Source: Planctobacterium marinum
GTDB lineage: Bacteria > Pseudomonadota > Gammaproteobacteria > Enterobacterales > Alteromonadaceae
Direction: 5' to 3'
DNA: 64,000 nucleotides
Assembly: GCF_036322805.1 (NCBI RefSeq)
Contig: NZ_AP027272.1
Location: 1,922,001 to 1,986,000, forward strand
Shown: positions 27,638 through 37,814 of the stretch, one piece after another
Numbering within the stretch: the first letter of the stretch is position 1
Layout: every line of letters begins with the position of its first letter
Translations under genes and position numbers: made by a program
The notes under the pieces: generated by a model
Seen by the model: only the letters and a program-made list of their open reading frames with translations
Told to the model about the DNA's origin: nothing
Databases searched by the model: none

Positions 27638-30103
27638 TTATTGAACGTTCCAGTTTAGTGTCAGACCTGAGAATGCACGGTAAGCACGGATGCTGATATG
27701 CCAGGTATCCTGTCCAGGGTTGCTGAAAGTACAAGTTTCGTTGTTGCCAGACTCATAGGGGCGGCAATCATAAGTGGTGGTTGTAGGTTGCGCGCCTTTT
27801 CTTACGTAAAGGTCAGCGTCACCTGTGCCACCTGAGATGCTGAACTCAGCACTGCTCATGCCCGCTGGCATGTCAAAGGTATAGTGTAACCAAGCGTTGC
27901 GAGAAGCAGACAGATCAGTCAGTTCGCCTGTGCTACCTTCACCACCTGAACCACCACCGCTGTTGTCAGTAAAACTACCAGTTAATGAAGCCCCGCTATA
28001 AGTAGAATAGGCGTGAACTTTAACATAATAGGTGCCTTCCTGAGCGCTGCTGAAAGAACAGCTTTCAGTGTTTCCTGAATTCCAAGAACGACAATCGTAG
28101 TTAGAGGTAGTTGGCTCTGAACCGAAGCTTACGTATAGGTCAGCGTCACCGCTGCCGCCAGCAAGGTTGAATTCAAGATCAGTGGCACCTGCAGGCACTG
28201 CTAATGTAAAGACTTGCTCATCGCTTGTGGAACCAGACAAGCCAGTTTTAGCTACGCCATTAGTTAGTGCGGTTTCCCCTGTACCGCCACCACCACCGGT
28301 GCCGCCACCTGTGCCTGCACAATTAGCTGCCATATAGTCAGAGGCTGCTTTGGTTTGGACCAGTCCCCAACCAGTGCGGTTATCTCTGCCAGCGTTGTCC
28401 AGATCTAATGCAGTTTGCTTAAGTGCATTTCTGACTTCAGTTGCAGTACAGCTTGGGTTATTACTCCACGCCAATGCCGCAACACCTGCAACATGCGGAG
28501 TTGCCATAGACGTACCATTGTAATAGGCGTAATCCGTATTGCCTCTTACTTCTAGTGTGGCGTTGGAGCCCACATTGGCCAGCAAGTCCTGACCTAAGGC
28601 GCGATTGACAGATACTGTTGGCATATCAACTACAGTGTTGGCGTCCACTACAAACGGATTTTGAAGACCAGGACGAGCAGAGTTACTGTAAACAATCACA
28701 CCGCTCGCACCAGCGTTAGCACAAGCTTGCGCAGGATTGATTTCTGGATAGTTTGAGCCTGATTGATTTTCGTAACGTTCAGCGATACAGATTTTGCCAG
28801 ACATATTGCCACAGCTGTAACTGCCAGCAGTCATGCTGCAACTAGCAAGCTCACCGGAAACAGTGCCATTGATATTGGAAATTGAATAGCTGCTACCTGA
28901 GGGCACATAACGTGATTGCGGTAACACGCGATCATCACCAGTGGTTGAGCCATTGTAAGTAATGAAACCTTGACGGCCGTCACCTACACCTACTGTAGAC
29001 AGTATTGCTTCACCTGGACCCGATAATTCAACTTGCGAGGTGTATTGCGAAAACTCAGCATGTAAGCCTGTCTCATCAACAGCTGCTACTGAAACTACAG
29101 CATTATAAGAGGCAGGATAGGAGTCAGTGGCATCACCATCGTTACCCGCCGCGGCGATTAGCAACATGCCATCATCTTCAAAGGCCTGCATTGCATTGCT
29201 TTCAGATGTCGTGGAGCTTGGACCACCCAAAGACATGTTAACCACTTTTGAACCCGCAGTTTTACAGTCCTGGATCGCATCTACCAAATCACTACTGTAT
29301 GCCCAACCTGATTCAGTAAACACTTTAATGATGTGCAGATTGACATTGGTGTTAGGTAACACACCAACGACACCTTCATTGTTGTTTACCGCAGCAATGG
29401 TACCGGCAACGTGAGTACCGTGAGAACCACCTGGTGTAGACCATTGGCCTGTACCACTGTCGTTGGTTCCAGAGGCATTATTGGCAGCCAGGTCAGGATT
29501 AGTGATATCGTAACCAGAGTCGATGATACACACAGTCATGTTGCTGGCGCTGGCATCGCTTACCTGGTCTGCTTGCACATTGGCAATACCCCAAGGTGAA
29601 GATTCAGCCATTGGCCAACGCTTTGGATTCTTCTCAGCACGCGCAGCATAAGAAGAGTTGCTCAAGTTAGAAGTAATAAAATCAATGTCATTAACGTGCA
29701 ATTCTGCAGGTAATTTCAAAATTACACTATCTTGTCCATGGGCTTTGACAAAAGACAACGCTTTGCCGGCTCTGAAAGAAAAGTCCATCATGATTTGTTG
29801 ACCACGAGCCGCTAAGCTACCGCCTTTCAGATTAGACTGGTTCTTCAAAGCTTCAGGCGCTTCATCCGCCATTTTCAAAGCTAAAACGTCATTCGCGCTG
29901 CTTAGCTTAACGATAATTTGGTCGGTGGTATCGGCATATTTTTGTCTTTTTTGTTCAGCGCGCCATTGAGCGAATCCAGTTGGCCTCGCGTTTTGCTCTT
30001 GTGCAGACGCTTTTTGTGCCACTGCCGTCATTGGGGAGGCCTGAACTGCTGAGCCAATTGAGGCAGCGCAGAGTAGGGCGACCGTAGTTTTATTAAATTT
30101 CAT
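27638..30103 (-). CDS. Secreted subtilisin-like serine protease (S8) with two PPC domains
   Basis: An 821-residue exported protease. The signal peptide is MKFNKTTVALLCAASIGSAVQA, and a propeptide of about 150 residues follows. The S8 domain has the full triad: Asp195 (CIIDSGYD), His231 (GTHVAG) and Ser532 (GTSMATPHVAG). The oxyanion Asn is in AAAGND. A PA (protease-associated) domain of roughly residues 360-500 is inserted before the Ser block. A Gly/Thr linker leads to two pre-peptidase C-terminal (PPC) domains, each with a GDADLYV block and a DCR-x-NxE-C pattern. PPC domains of marine secreted proteases usually aid export or substrate binding. The frame is open for 39 codons upstream, but the ATG at 30103 has AAGGAAA ahead of it and gives a proper signal peptide. 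The product is probably an extracellular protein degrader. Confidence 0.93.
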   Translation of the reverse strand: MKFNKTTVALLCAASIGSAVQASPMTAVAQKASAQEQNARPTGFAQWRAEQKRQKYADTTDQIIVKLSSANDVLALKMADEAPEALKNQSNLKGGSLAARGQQIMMDFSFRAGKALSFVKAHGQDSVILKLPAELHVNDIDFITSNLSNSSYAARAEKNPKRWPMAESSPWGIANVQADQVSDASASNMTVCIIDSGYDITNPDLAANNASGTNDSGTGQWSTPGGSHGTHVAGTIAAVNNNEGVVGVLPNTNVNLHIIKVFTESGWAYSSDLVDAIQDCKTAGSKVVNMSLGGPSSTTSESNAMQAFEDDGMLLIAAAGNDGDATDSYPASYNAVVSVAAVDETGLHAEFSQYTSQVELSGPGEAILSTVGVGDGRQGFITYNGSTTGDDRVLPQSRYVPSGSSYSISNINGTVSGELASCSMTAGSYSCGNMSGKICIAERYENQSGSNYPEINPAQACANAGASGVIVYSNSARPGLQNPFVVDANTVVDMPTVSVNRALGQDLLANVGSNATLEVRGNTDYAYYNGTSMATPHVAGVAALAWSNNPSCTATEVRNALKQTALDLDNAGRDNRTGWGLVQTKAASDYMAANCAGTGGGTGGGGGTGETALTNGVAKTGLSGSTSDEQVFTLAVPAGATDLEFNLAGGSGDADLYVSFGSEPTTSNYDCRSWNSGNTESCSFSSAQEGTYYVKVHAYSTYSGASLTGSFTDNSGGGSGGEGSTGELTDLSASRNAWLHYTFDMPAGMSSAEFSISGGTGDADLYVRKGAQPTTTTYDCRPYESGNNETCTFSNPGQDTWHISIRAYRAFSGLTLNWNVQ

Positions 30104-30800
30104 TCTTGTTGTTTCCTTAAACACTTGTTGTTTTTTTATTTCGAAATTATTTCCCGCGGTTTTGTTTGATTTGTTGTAACTGATCAGATCAGTTGTGCAG
30201 GTAAATAATTTTCGATTCAAGGTTTTAGCAAAGGAAAAAAATGCTGTAAACAGAAAAGGGTGAAGTGTAAAAAAGGTAAATAAAGAAGCCTAATTGTTTC
30301 CGTTATTTTTCTGTATTGCGCTGCAGCCTTTTAAGAATAACGGTCACAACAACATTCCCATGACTCAAAAAATAAAGTTACGTAAAGATATTGTTACACA
30401 TTGCTGAAAAATGTAATCAAATGTAATTATTTAAATTACAATAAATAAACTGAATTTTGCCTGTTTCGAGTAAAAGCTGATTGTTAAATGACTTGGGGTG
30501 GATATAGGTACACTTTTTGTTGGGTGCAGTGCAATCCGCATACTAAGTTTTTTGAGTAAGTGATTTCACATTAACTTGTTTGCGGGGCGTATCTTATTTT
30601 TCTAAAAAGCTTGATTTTTTGAAAACTAAGTCAAATAAAATGTAATTAAGTTACGGAAGAATAGAGTTCCAGTCCTGGTCACCGGTATTGTATTAAGACC
30701 ACACTAGTGAAGAAACGGAGAAAAGTTTATCCTGGTTTTTGTATAAGACCGATACGATTTTATTTGTTCGGGGGGACGCAGGCTATTAAGCAAATTGCCG
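30104..30800. other. 697-bp AT-rich upstream region of the subtilase gene
   Basis: No gene is visible. The region holds several copies of TGTAAT or its complement: 30412-30417, 30422-30428 paired with AATTACA at 30434-30440, and 30641-30647. GTTAC occurs at 30377-30381 and 30393-30397. The TGTAATT/AATTACA pair forms a seven-base inverted repeat with a five-base spacer, like an operator. Nearer the transporter gene, two similar motifs of the form GGT...GTAT(T)AAGACC occur around 30684-30701 and 30735-30752. The length and repeats suggest complex control of the secreted protease. Confidence 0.45.
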
Positions 30801-32528
30801 CTAAAAGCCATATTGCCACTTCAACATAAACAGGATGATAGTTGAGAAAGCCGCTGAAATGGGCAGTCCGATGCGCACAAAATCTTTAAATCGATATTCT
30901 CCGGCGCTGAATACCAATAGATTAGTTTGATAACCCCAGGGCGAAATAAAACTAGCGCTTGCTGCAAAAGCGACGGCCAATGCAAACGGCATAATGGGTA
31001 AATTCATCGCAGTGCTGATCCCCCATGCAAAAGGAAACATGAGTGCTGCCGCGGCATTATTGGTTACCAGCTCGGTAAGTACCAGGGTACTAAGGTAAAC
31101 GGCAATCAACACCATAAATGGCGAACTGCCCAGTAAAATTGGTTGCAGCCAATCGGTTAATAGAGCGATGGTTCCGGTGTTTTCAAGCGCCGCCGACAGC
31201 GATAGTGCACCTACTATGACAATGATCAGATTGGTAGGCAAACTGCGCTTGAGTTCGTTGCTGGATACCACTCTTGTTAATACCAATATCACTAACAAGA
31301 ATAGAAGCGTTAGCTCAAGAGACAGCACATTAAACGCTGCCAGAGAAATCGCGCTTAAAAATCCCCCAACCGCGATAATATCCTGCCAGCCATGGAGTTT
31401 CTTCTCGACTTTAAGCTCATTGAGTAAAAAGAAGTTATTGTTAAGGTAGGGACGGGTTTTAAAATCCGCTCCGGTTGCCAGCAGAAGGAAGTCACCGGCT
31501 TTCAATTTTATCTCACCTAATTTACCGCTTAGCTTTTCACCATCGCGGCGAATGCCCATAACAGCGGCGTCAAACATCGAGCGAAACCCAACAGCTTTGA
31601 GACTCTTACCAATAATTGGCGCGCGATTTGTGATGATGACTTCCGTCAGGTTTTCTCTTAACAATCCATTACTATCTGCGAAAAAGCTCAAACCCGGAAT
31701 GTGATCCAAGGTATCCACGCGTTCGATGTTGCCAGAAAAAATAAGTTTATCTCCCGCCTGGATCACTGTATCCGGGTGTACCGGGCTGATAAGTTGTTTT
31801 TTCCTCACTATTTCCACGAGAAATAATTCCGGCAGGTTGCGCAGATGATTTTCTTCTATGGATTTGCCTATTAATGGCGAGCTATCGACGACTTTAGCCT
31901 CGATAATATAATTCTTAAATTCATTTGCTCTGGGTTTTAAGTCTGGCAGCATGCCTTGCAACAGATATATAAGTAAACAACAACTCAATCCGGCTGTTAA
32001 GCCATAAAGAGTAAAGTCCCAAAAGCGAAAACCCGGTTGACCGTGCTCTATCAGGAAACTGTCAACGATCAAATTGGTAGAAGTACCCACCAAGGTTACC
32101 GTTCCCCCTAAAATTGCCGCATAAGATAATGGTATGAGTAGTTTTGAAGGTGCGATGTGTTGATTATGAGTTAGTGGTCCAGTTAGCGTTGCCACCACTG
32201 CGGTATTATTGAGAATGGCAGAGCTGAAATACGAAATGCCCAGTACTTTTAAAGTGGATAAGGTTTTGTTCGCCGTGATGAGTTTCCTGGCGAGCGTTTT
32301 CATAATGCGAGATTTATCCACTCCAATACTGACTAACAGAAGCAGTACCAAAATGACCAATCCGCGATTATTGAGATTACTGAGTACCTGATTAACTTCC
32401 AGGCTACCAGTTAACAGCAACGTCATTGTCGCAAGGGCGAATATCAGGCTTGGGCTTTTGTTGGAGAACACCAAGCCTAAAATGGTACTCAGAAAAATCC
32501 CGAGTACCAATATTTGCGTTATTTCCAT
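30801..32528 (-). CDS. SLC13/DASS-family transporter with two RCK_C domains, probable sulfate permease
   Basis: A 575-residue inner-membrane protein. Two hydrophobic halves carry the family's hairpin motifs: LNNTAVVA and GGTVTLVGTSTNLIV in the first half, TNNAAAALMFP and SPWGYQTN in the second. Between them lie two cytoplasmic TrkA-C/RCK_C domains (about residues 205-285 and 290-375). This architecture is typical of bacterial SLC13-type permeases, including sulfate permeases linked to cys genes. It is the last gene of the cysD-C-Q-N operon, nine bases after cysN, so sulfate uptake is the likely role. Substrate assignment rests on context. Confidence 0.85.
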   Translation of the reverse strand: MEITQILVLGIFLSTILGLVFSNKSPSLIFALATMTLLLTGSLEVNQVLSNLNNRGLVILVLLLLVSIGVDKSRIMKTLARKLITANKTLSTLKVLGISYFSSAILNNTAVVATLTGPLTHNQHIAPSKLLIPLSYAAILGGTVTLVGTSTNLIVDSFLIEHGQPGFRFWDFTLYGLTAGLSCCLLIYLLQGMLPDLKPRANEFKNYIIEAKVVDSSPLIGKSIEENHLRNLPELFLVEIVRKKQLISPVHPDTVIQAGDKLIFSGNIERVDTLDHIPGLSFFADSNGLLRENLTEVIITNRAPIIGKSLKAVGFRSMFDAAVMGIRRDGEKLSGKLGEIKLKAGDFLLLATGADFKTRPYLNNNFFLLNELKVEKKLHGWQDIIAVGGFLSAISLAAFNVLSLELTLLFLLVILVLTRVVSSNELKRSLPTNLIIVIVGALSLSAALENTGTIALLTDWLQPILLGSSPFMVLIAVYLSTLVLTELVTNNAAAALMFPFAWGISTAMNLPIMPFALAVAFAASASFISPWGYQTNLLVFSAGEYRFKDFVRIGLPISAAFSTIILFMLKWQYGF

Positions 32529-32537
32529 ATCACCTAA

Positions 32538-33956
32538 CTATTTCAGTTGTGAAATATCAATTGCTTGCCAGTGAGGGAAATGTTTACGTACAAGTGCGTT
32601 GAACTCAAGCTCAAATTCAGAAAAATCGCCTTTTTCTGAAGTTTGTTGGCTCTCGTTTGCATTGATTACCATTCCAGCACCGACAGTAGCGTTGCTGATA
32701 CGATCAATAACAATGAAAGCACCAGTGGCTCGATTTTGCGCGTAAGGGTCAGCAGCAACTGCCTCAGTGAGCTTAAGTTGTACTTGAGCAATCTCGTTTA
32801 ACTCAAGGTGCACAGCCTCGCTTTTCTCTAGCGTATTGACATCTATTTTGTGGTCAATATCAGAGATACTGCCTGTCACCTTTTTAGTGGCGAACTTGAT
32901 GGCGTATTGTTTGTTTGGCATTAATGCTTCTTCTGCCATCCATACCAAATGCGCAGTCCATGCGTCTGAGCTGGCTGGGACATTATCCGATTTGACGATC
33001 ATATCACCGCGTGAAATATCGATTTCATCTTCCAGTGTTAAGGTCACTGCTTGCGGTGTGTGGGCATATTGCAGGTCGTCATCAAAGGTGACGATAGATT
33101 TGACCTTGGAGCTTTTACCGGAAGGTAACGCCGTGATTTGGTCACCTACTTTAATGTCTCCAGATACGATTGTGCCGGCAAAACCTCTGAAGTTCAGGTT
33201 AGGACGGTTTACATATTGTACCGGGAAGCGGAAGTCAGTTTTGTTTTTATTGCGGTCAATCTCGATAGTTTCAAGAATTTCCATCAGAGGTGCGCCTTCG
33301 TACCAGGAAAGATGCTCAGATGGATTAACCACGTTGTCACCATTCAGAGCCGAAATAGGCACAAAGTTAACATCTTCAAAGGCCAGATCTTTGGCGAAAA
33401 CATTGAAGTCGGAACGGATTTTTTCAAACACATCTTGTTTGTAATCCATCAGATCCATTTTGTTGATGGCTACTACAATATTTTTGATACCCAATAAGGA
33501 CACCAGGAACGAGTGGCGTTTAGTTTGTACTTGTACACCATGACGTGCGTCCACCAAAATGATGGCCAAATCACAGGTAGATGCACCTGTTACCATGTTA
33601 CGTGTGTATTGCTCGTGTCCCGGAGTATCTGCAATAATGAATTTGCGTTTATCCGTCGAGAAATAACGATAGGCAACATCAATGGTAATGCCTTGTTCAC
33701 GTTCGGATTGCAAGCCGTCCACCAACAATGCCAGATCGACTTTTTCTCCGGTGGTTCCCAGCTTTTTGCTGTCTTTAACAACGGCAGCCAATTGATCCTC
33801 ATAGATCATTTTAGAGTCATGCAGAAGTCGTCCAATCAGAGTACTCTTGCCGTCATCCACGCTACCGCAGGTTAGAAAACGCAGCAGATCTTTCTTTTCA
33901 TGCTGCTCGAGATAAGCTAATACGTCTTGTTGAAGTAGTTCGTTTTCGTTATGCAT
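32538..33956 (-). CDS. cysN: Sulfate adenylyltransferase subunit 1 (GTPase)
   Basis: A 472-residue EF-Tu-like GTPase that drives APS synthesis from ATP and sulfate with CysD. The P-loop GSVDDGKST is at residues 31-39. DTPGHEQY and INKMDLMD are the G3 and G4 motifs. No APS kinase domain is fused at the C-terminus; cysC is separate in the same operon. The start lies two bases after the cysQ stop codon. Confidence 0.96.
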   Translation of the reverse strand: MHNENELLQQDVLAYLEQHEKKDLLRFLTCGSVDDGKSTLIGRLLHDSKMIYEDQLAAVVKDSKKLGTTGEKVDLALLVDGLQSEREQGITIDVAYRYFSTDKRKFIIADTPGHEQYTRNMVTGASTCDLAIILVDARHGVQVQTKRHSFLVSLLGIKNIVVAINKMDLMDYKQDVFEKIRSDFNVFAKDLAFEDVNFVPISALNGDNVVNPSEHLSWYEGAPLMEILETIEIDRNKNKTDFRFPVQYVNRPNLNFRGFAGTIVSGDIKVGDQITALPSGKSSKVKSIVTFDDDLQYAHTPQAVTLTLEDEIDISRGDMIVKSDNVPASSDAWTAHLVWMAEEALMPNKQYAIKFATKKVTGSISDIDHKIDVNTLEKSEAVHLELNEIAQVQLKLTEAVAADPYAQNRATGAFIVIDRISNATVGAGMVINANESQQTSEKGDFSEFELEFNALVRKHFPHWQAIDISQLK

Positions 33957-33958
33957 CG

Positions 33959-34759
33959 TTATGCACTCACCAGGAAATAAGGGTTTAAAACAGATTCTTT
34001 TTGGTTGTATAGCAACTCAACACCTGAGTCTTGCCATACGCCATTTTCATTTTGAGTCATTACGGTGACTTTACCGCCTGCGGCATTAACAACCGCATGA
34101 GCCGCTGCCGTGTCCCATTCAGAGGTGGGACCGAGGCGAGGGTAGAGATGGGCTTTACCTTCAGCTACCATACATAATTTCAATGAGCTGCCCATAGCGA
34201 CTAATTCACTTGGTTTGCCAAGAGCCTCTAAAAAGCCCTTAATTTCAGGACTTTGATGAGAGCGGCTACCCACAATCTTAAGTTGCTCAGCGCTATCGAC
34301 AGAAACCGGATTCAACTCCGTACGAGATTTGTCTTCTAGCTCCTTGAAGCAAGGTCCGTCCAGGACGCCAGCATATATTTGATTAATGGCTGGTGCGGTA
34401 ACTACACCAAGGATGGCTTTACCTTGATGAATAAGCGCGATGTTGACGGTAAATTCGCCATTCTTTTTGATGAATTCTTTTGTGCCATCGAGTGGGTCTA
34501 CCAACCAATAAGTTTGCCAGTCTTTTCTTTCTTGCCAATCGATATTCGCTGATTCTTCAGAGAGAATCGGATAGTCAGAAATTTCAGCCAGGCGCTGTAC
34601 AATAATCTTGTGTGCGGCTAAGTCGGCTTCAGTAAGCGGGCTATCATCAGACTTTTCGTAGATTGAGAAATCTTTCTGATAAATCGCCATGATGGCATCG
34701 CCCGCATCGCGTGTGATGGCAATAACGGGTTCAAGTAATTCTGTCAGGTTATCTGGCAT
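33959..34759 (-). CDS. cysQ: 3'(2'),5'-bisphosphate nucleotidase
   Basis: A 266-residue inositol-monophosphatase-like enzyme that converts PAP to AMP, preventing build-up of the by-product of PAPS reduction. Metal sites are visible as LSEESANI, the [12 protein letters not shown] block and the late [12 protein letters not shown] block, all typical of CysQ. The ATG at 34759 is preferred. A GTG at 34765 directly after the cysC stop would add two residues and cannot be excluded. It lies between cysC and cysN. Confidence 0.95.
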   Translation of the reverse strand: MPDNLTELLEPVIAITRDAGDAIMAIYQKDFSIYEKSDDSPLTEADLAAHKIIVQRLAEISDYPILSEESANIDWQERKDWQTYWLVDPLDGTKEFIKKNGEFTVNIALIHQGKAILGVVTAPAINQIYAGVLDGPCFKELEDKSRTELNPVSVDSAEQLKIVGSRSHQSPEIKGFLEALGKPSELVAMGSSLKLCMVAEGKAHLYPRLGPTSEWDTAAAHAVVNAAGGKVTVMTQNENGVWQDSGVELLYNQKESVLNPYFLVSA

Positions 34760-34765
34760 ATTCAC

Positions 34766-35359
34766 TTAAATAAATCCTTTTTCCAGTAATTGCTCATACA
34801 GCTTTTCTGTCACAGACTCCGGACTTTCATCATTCACTTGCAGGTGAATTTCAGGTGATTCCGGTGCCTCATAAGGGCTGTCGATACCCGTAAAGTGTTT
34901 GATGTCGCCAGCTCTGGCTTTTTTGTACAAACCTTTCGGATCACGCTGCTCGCAAATTTCCAACGGTACATCCACATATACTTCTACAAACTCACTCTCG
35001 TCTAACAAATCCCGACAGAATGCTCTGTCGGCTTTAAAAGGTGAGATGAAAGCAGTAAGTACTATTTGGCCTGCATCTACGAATAGCTTTACCACTTCGC
35101 TGATGCGACGGATATTTTCCACGCGATCTTTATCGGAAAAACCCAGATCGCCACACAAGCCATGGCGGACGTTATCGCCATCTAACAAATAGGTATGTTT
35201 ACCTTCAGCTTGTAGTTTTTGCTCAAGTAATCCTGCTAGTGTGGATTTACCTGATCCGCTTAGTCCGGTAAACCAGATAGCTAACGGTTTTTGTTTGTTT
35301 TGCTCTGCCCGGCGTGCTTTGTCAATATTGTGCTCGTGCCATACGATATTTTGGCTCAT
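34766..35359 (-). CDS. cysC: Adenylylsulfate kinase
   Basis: A 197-residue APS kinase that phosphorylates APS to PAPS. The P-loop GLSGSGKST is at residues 32-40. [10 protein letters not shown], the FISPFKADR block and the [10 protein letters not shown] lid region are clear. The start overlaps the cysD stop by one base (TGATG), so translation is coupled. Confidence 0.96.
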   Translation of the reverse strand: MSQNIVWHEHNIDKARRAEQNKQKPLAIWFTGLSGSGKSTLAGLLEQKLQAEGKHTYLLDGDNVRHGLCGDLGFSDKDRVENIRRISEVVKLFVDAGQIVLTAFISPFKADRAFCRDLLDESEFVEVYVDVPLEICEQRDPKGLYKKARAGDIKHFTGIDSPYEAPESPEIHLQVNDESPESVTEKLYEQLLEKGFI

Positions 35360-36273
35360 CAGAAATAACCCTCCATTTTCTTTTTCTCCATGGAGCCAGC
35401 TGAGTCGTGGTCGATGACACGGCCCTGGCGTTCTGATGTTTTGGTTAGCAACATTTCCTGAATAACTTCAGGTAATGTACTGGCGGTAGACTCCACAGCG
35501 CCTGTCAATGGATAGCAACCCAAAGTACGGAAGCGTACTGACTTCATTTCAGGAACTTCGCCTTCTTTAAGTGGCATACGCTCATCGTCCACCATAATTT
35601 GCACACCATCTCGTTCAACAACCGGACGAGGTTTGGATAAATACAGACTTGGGATTTCAATGTTTTCCATATAGATGTACTGCCAGATGTCTAATTCAGT
35701 CCAGTTAGACATAGGGAATACGCGGATGCTTTCGCCTTTATTGATTTGCGAGTTATAGATATTCCAGAGCTCTGGACGCTGGTTTTTTGGATCCCAGCGA
35801 TGGTTTTGATCACGGAAAGAGAACACTCTTTCTTTCGCGCGAGATTTTTCTTCGTCGCGGCGAGCACCGCCAAATGCGGCATCAAATTGATATTTGTCCA
35901 ACGCTTGTTTTAACGCTTGGGTTTTCATGATGTCCGTGTATTTGGCACTGCCATGGGTAAATGGCGTGATCTTGTTGTCAGCTCCTTCCGGATTGGTGTA
36001 GCTGATCAGTTCGAAACCGTATTTTTCTGCCATGCGGTCGCGAAACTCGATCATTTCTTTGAATTTCCATGTGGTATTTACATGCATCAATGGAAATGGA
36101 ATCTTACCTGGCGCAAATGCTTTACGCGCTAAGTGCAAGAGTACAGAAGAGTCTTTACCAACCGAGTAAAGCATAACCGGATTTTCAAATTCGGCGGCAA
36201 CTTCACGGAAAATTTGAATACTCTCAGCCTCAAGTTGTCTGAGGTGAGTTAAAGAGGGGATTTGTGACGACAT
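35359..36273 (-). CDS. cysD: Sulfate adenylyltransferase subunit 2
   Basis: A 304-residue PAPS-reductase-like ATP sulfurylase small subunit. It has the PP-loop [37 protein letters not shown] and the C-terminal [13 protein letters not shown]. It works with CysN to make APS. It is the first gene of the operon cysD-cysC-cysQ-cysN-transporter. Upstream lies a short AT-rich region with repeated GTTCT/AGAAC motifs. Confidence 0.97.
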   Translation of the reverse strand: MSSQIPSLTHLRQLEAESIQIFREVAAEFENPVMLYSVGKDSSVLLHLARKAFAPGKIPFPLMHVNTTWKFKEMIEFRDRMAEKYGFELISYTNPEGADNKITPFTHGSAKYTDIMKTQALKQALDKYQFDAAFGGARRDEEKSRAKERVFSFRDQNHRWDPKNQRPELWNIYNSQINKGESIRVFPMSNWTELDIWQYIYMENIEIPSLYLSKPRPVVERDGVQIMVDDERMPLKEGEVPEMKSVRFRTLGCYPLTGAVESTASTLPEVIQEMLLTKTSERQGRVIDHDSAGSMEKKKMEGYF

Positions 36274-36285
36274 ATTGAGCCTAAT

Positions 36286-36349
36286 GTTCTAACTTATAAC
36301 TAATATATTAAACTATTATATGCTTAGAACTTTAACATAATGTGAGAAC
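36286..36349. promoter_or_regulatory. Inverted GTTCTAA/TTAGAAC repeats in the cysD control region
   Basis: GTTCTAA (36286-36292) and TTAGAAC (36324-36330) form a perfect seven-base inverted repeat around a very AT-rich spacer. A further AGAAC follows near 36345. The site lies within 80 bases upstream of cysD, where CysB-type activators bind in other proteobacteria. Whether this is a CysB site is not known. Confidence 0.35.
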
Positions 36350-36408
36350 TCATAATATGTTTTTTTGGACTAATTCAATCCCAATTTTCATAAGAGCAGT
36401 GACGGTTC

Positions 36409-37632
36409 TTATTTCGAGAATTCTGCTCGCTCACTTGCCCAGGCTTGTGCCTCTGTAAAGCACTTTGCTGTGCGGTCGGAGTCAGCATTAATTTTCATTG
36501 AAATAAAATACGCTTCTTCCCACTCGGCTTTTTCGTAACGTCTTACCAGATTGATGTAATCCGCCATCAAACCCTCGCCTTTGATGAGCGCCGTTTTGAT
36601 CGATTCAGATAGAGGTAGCTTGGCCAATAGCTCTTCAATGCTGGTATCTAACATGGCATCCAACAAGGATAACAAACCAACTAAGAAGGCAGAGGATTTA
36701 TCGATTTTCTGTCCGGGTAGTGCAGCAATCGATTCGCAGAATCGGGCTCGGGTTAAGGACATAACGGTTAATTCGTGTGGTTTATCCGTTTTAAACTGTG
36801 CGGTAAACATCAGGGATACAAAACGACGCAATTCCTGTAAGCCAATTGCGACTATCGCCTGTTTAATATTACTTATCTCTTTTTGTGCTCTATTGAACAA
36901 TGAAGATTGGGCGTACTTGAGAAGTTTAAAGGACATGTTGACATCAATTTCAAAGGCACGAGTTATCTTGTTGATGTTGGGTTCGTCCTCAGCCATTTCA
37001 GACATGAGTTGTGCCAATGCTAATTGTGATGGTTGTAAAGAGTAACCCTTAAGTACCTCGGGTTTGCTGAAGAAGTAACCTTGAAAATAAGAAAAGCCCA
37101 AATCGACAGCGGTTTGATAGTCTTCATGTGTTTCGACTTTTTCAGCTAACAATTTAATTTGTGGATAATCGGCAATGTCGGTGATGACCTGTTTGATTTC
37201 CTCAACACTCATAGCTTGCCAGTCTATTTTGATAATATCAGTGTAAGGATAGAAGTGTTTCCAGACTGGTTCGTGAATATAGTCATCGAGTGCGACTATG
37301 TAGCCCTGTTCTTTAATTTCTTTTACAGCAGCCAGCAATTTTTTACCAGGTCTTACGGTTTCAAGTACTTCCACCACCACTTGATCATTGGGTAACAGCA
37401 ATGGATATCTGTCGATGAGGGTGTCGTGGGTGAAGTTGATAAAGGCCAACTTGTTTTGCGTGAGTGTGTCTAGCCCCAAATTGGTTTGCAAACCATCGAT
37501 CATCTTTGAGGTTGCTTCGTTTTCACATACGTCAGGAAAGACGTTTTTCAAGCTTTCCCTGAACAACAGTTCATAGGCATAAACCGCTTTGTTGATATCC
37601 AAAATTGGCTGGCGTGCTGCATAAAATGCCAT
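36409..37632 (-). CDS. EAL-HDOD domain signalling protein (YuxH-like)
   Basis: A 407-residue cytoplasmic protein starting MAFYAARQPILD at 37632, with AGGA ahead of it; an upstream TTG frame start is not favoured. The N-terminal EAL-like domain (about 1-200) has YELLFR where active c-di-GMP phosphodiesterases have EAL. It lacks the usual metal-binding set, so it is probably catalytically inactive. The HDOD domain (about 200-390) resembles the HD superfamily without its catalytic residues. Proteins of this type act as signalling adaptors or c-di-GMP receptors. It lies downstream of putP on the same strand, beyond an apparent terminator. Confidence 0.88.
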   Translation of the reverse strand: MAFYAARQPILDINKAVYAYELLFRESLKNVFPDVCENEATSKMIDGLQTNLGLDTLTQNKLAFINFTHDTLIDRYPLLLPNDQVVVEVLETVRPGKKLLAAVKEIKEQGYIVALDDYIHEPVWKHFYPYTDIIKIDWQAMSVEEIKQVITDIADYPQIKLLAEKVETHEDYQTAVDLGFSYFQGYFFSKPEVLKGYSLQPSQLALAQLMSEMAEDEPNINKITRAFEIDVNMSFKLLKYAQSSLFNRAQKEISNIKQAIVAIGLQELRRFVSLMFTAQFKTDKPHELTVMSLTRARFCESIAALPGQKIDKSSAFLVGLLSLLDAMLDTSIEELLAKLPLSESIKTALIKGEGLMADYINLVRRYEKAEWEEAYFISMKINADSDRTAKCFTEAQAWASERAEFSK

Positions 37633-37712
37633 GCTAATTGGTCCTTTATTGGGGCTTTCGCTGACAGACAATTGAGCCCTTGAAAATATTCAATTGCTCA
37701 GTTCCTTAATAA

Positions 37713-37760
37713 AGCATGTTGAACTTTGCGGCGAAGTTGCACAGAAAAGAACAACATGCT
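37713..37760 (-). terminator. Possible terminator hairpin after putP
   Basis: AGCATGTTG (37713-37721) pairs with CAACATGCT (37752-37760), with an inner AACTT/AAGTT stem. On the minus strand it is followed by TTTATT. The tail is weak. Another inverted repeat built on AGTCAATT/AATTGACT lies at 37790-37816, overlapping the putP stop codon. Confidence 0.4.
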
Positions 37761-37814
37761 CTTTGCTATTGTATTGATAAGTCAGTTTGAGTCAATTTGC
37801 CTTTTTGCAATTGA

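Noticed and set aside
27456-27734. Open frame spanning the right end of the IS and the terminators
   Set aside because: It crosses the IS border, a terminator pair and the subtilase 3' end, and has no family features.
32836-33875. Long open frames antisense to cysN
   Set aside because: They lie fully within a well-supported gene, lack ribosome binding sites and encode no recognisable domains.
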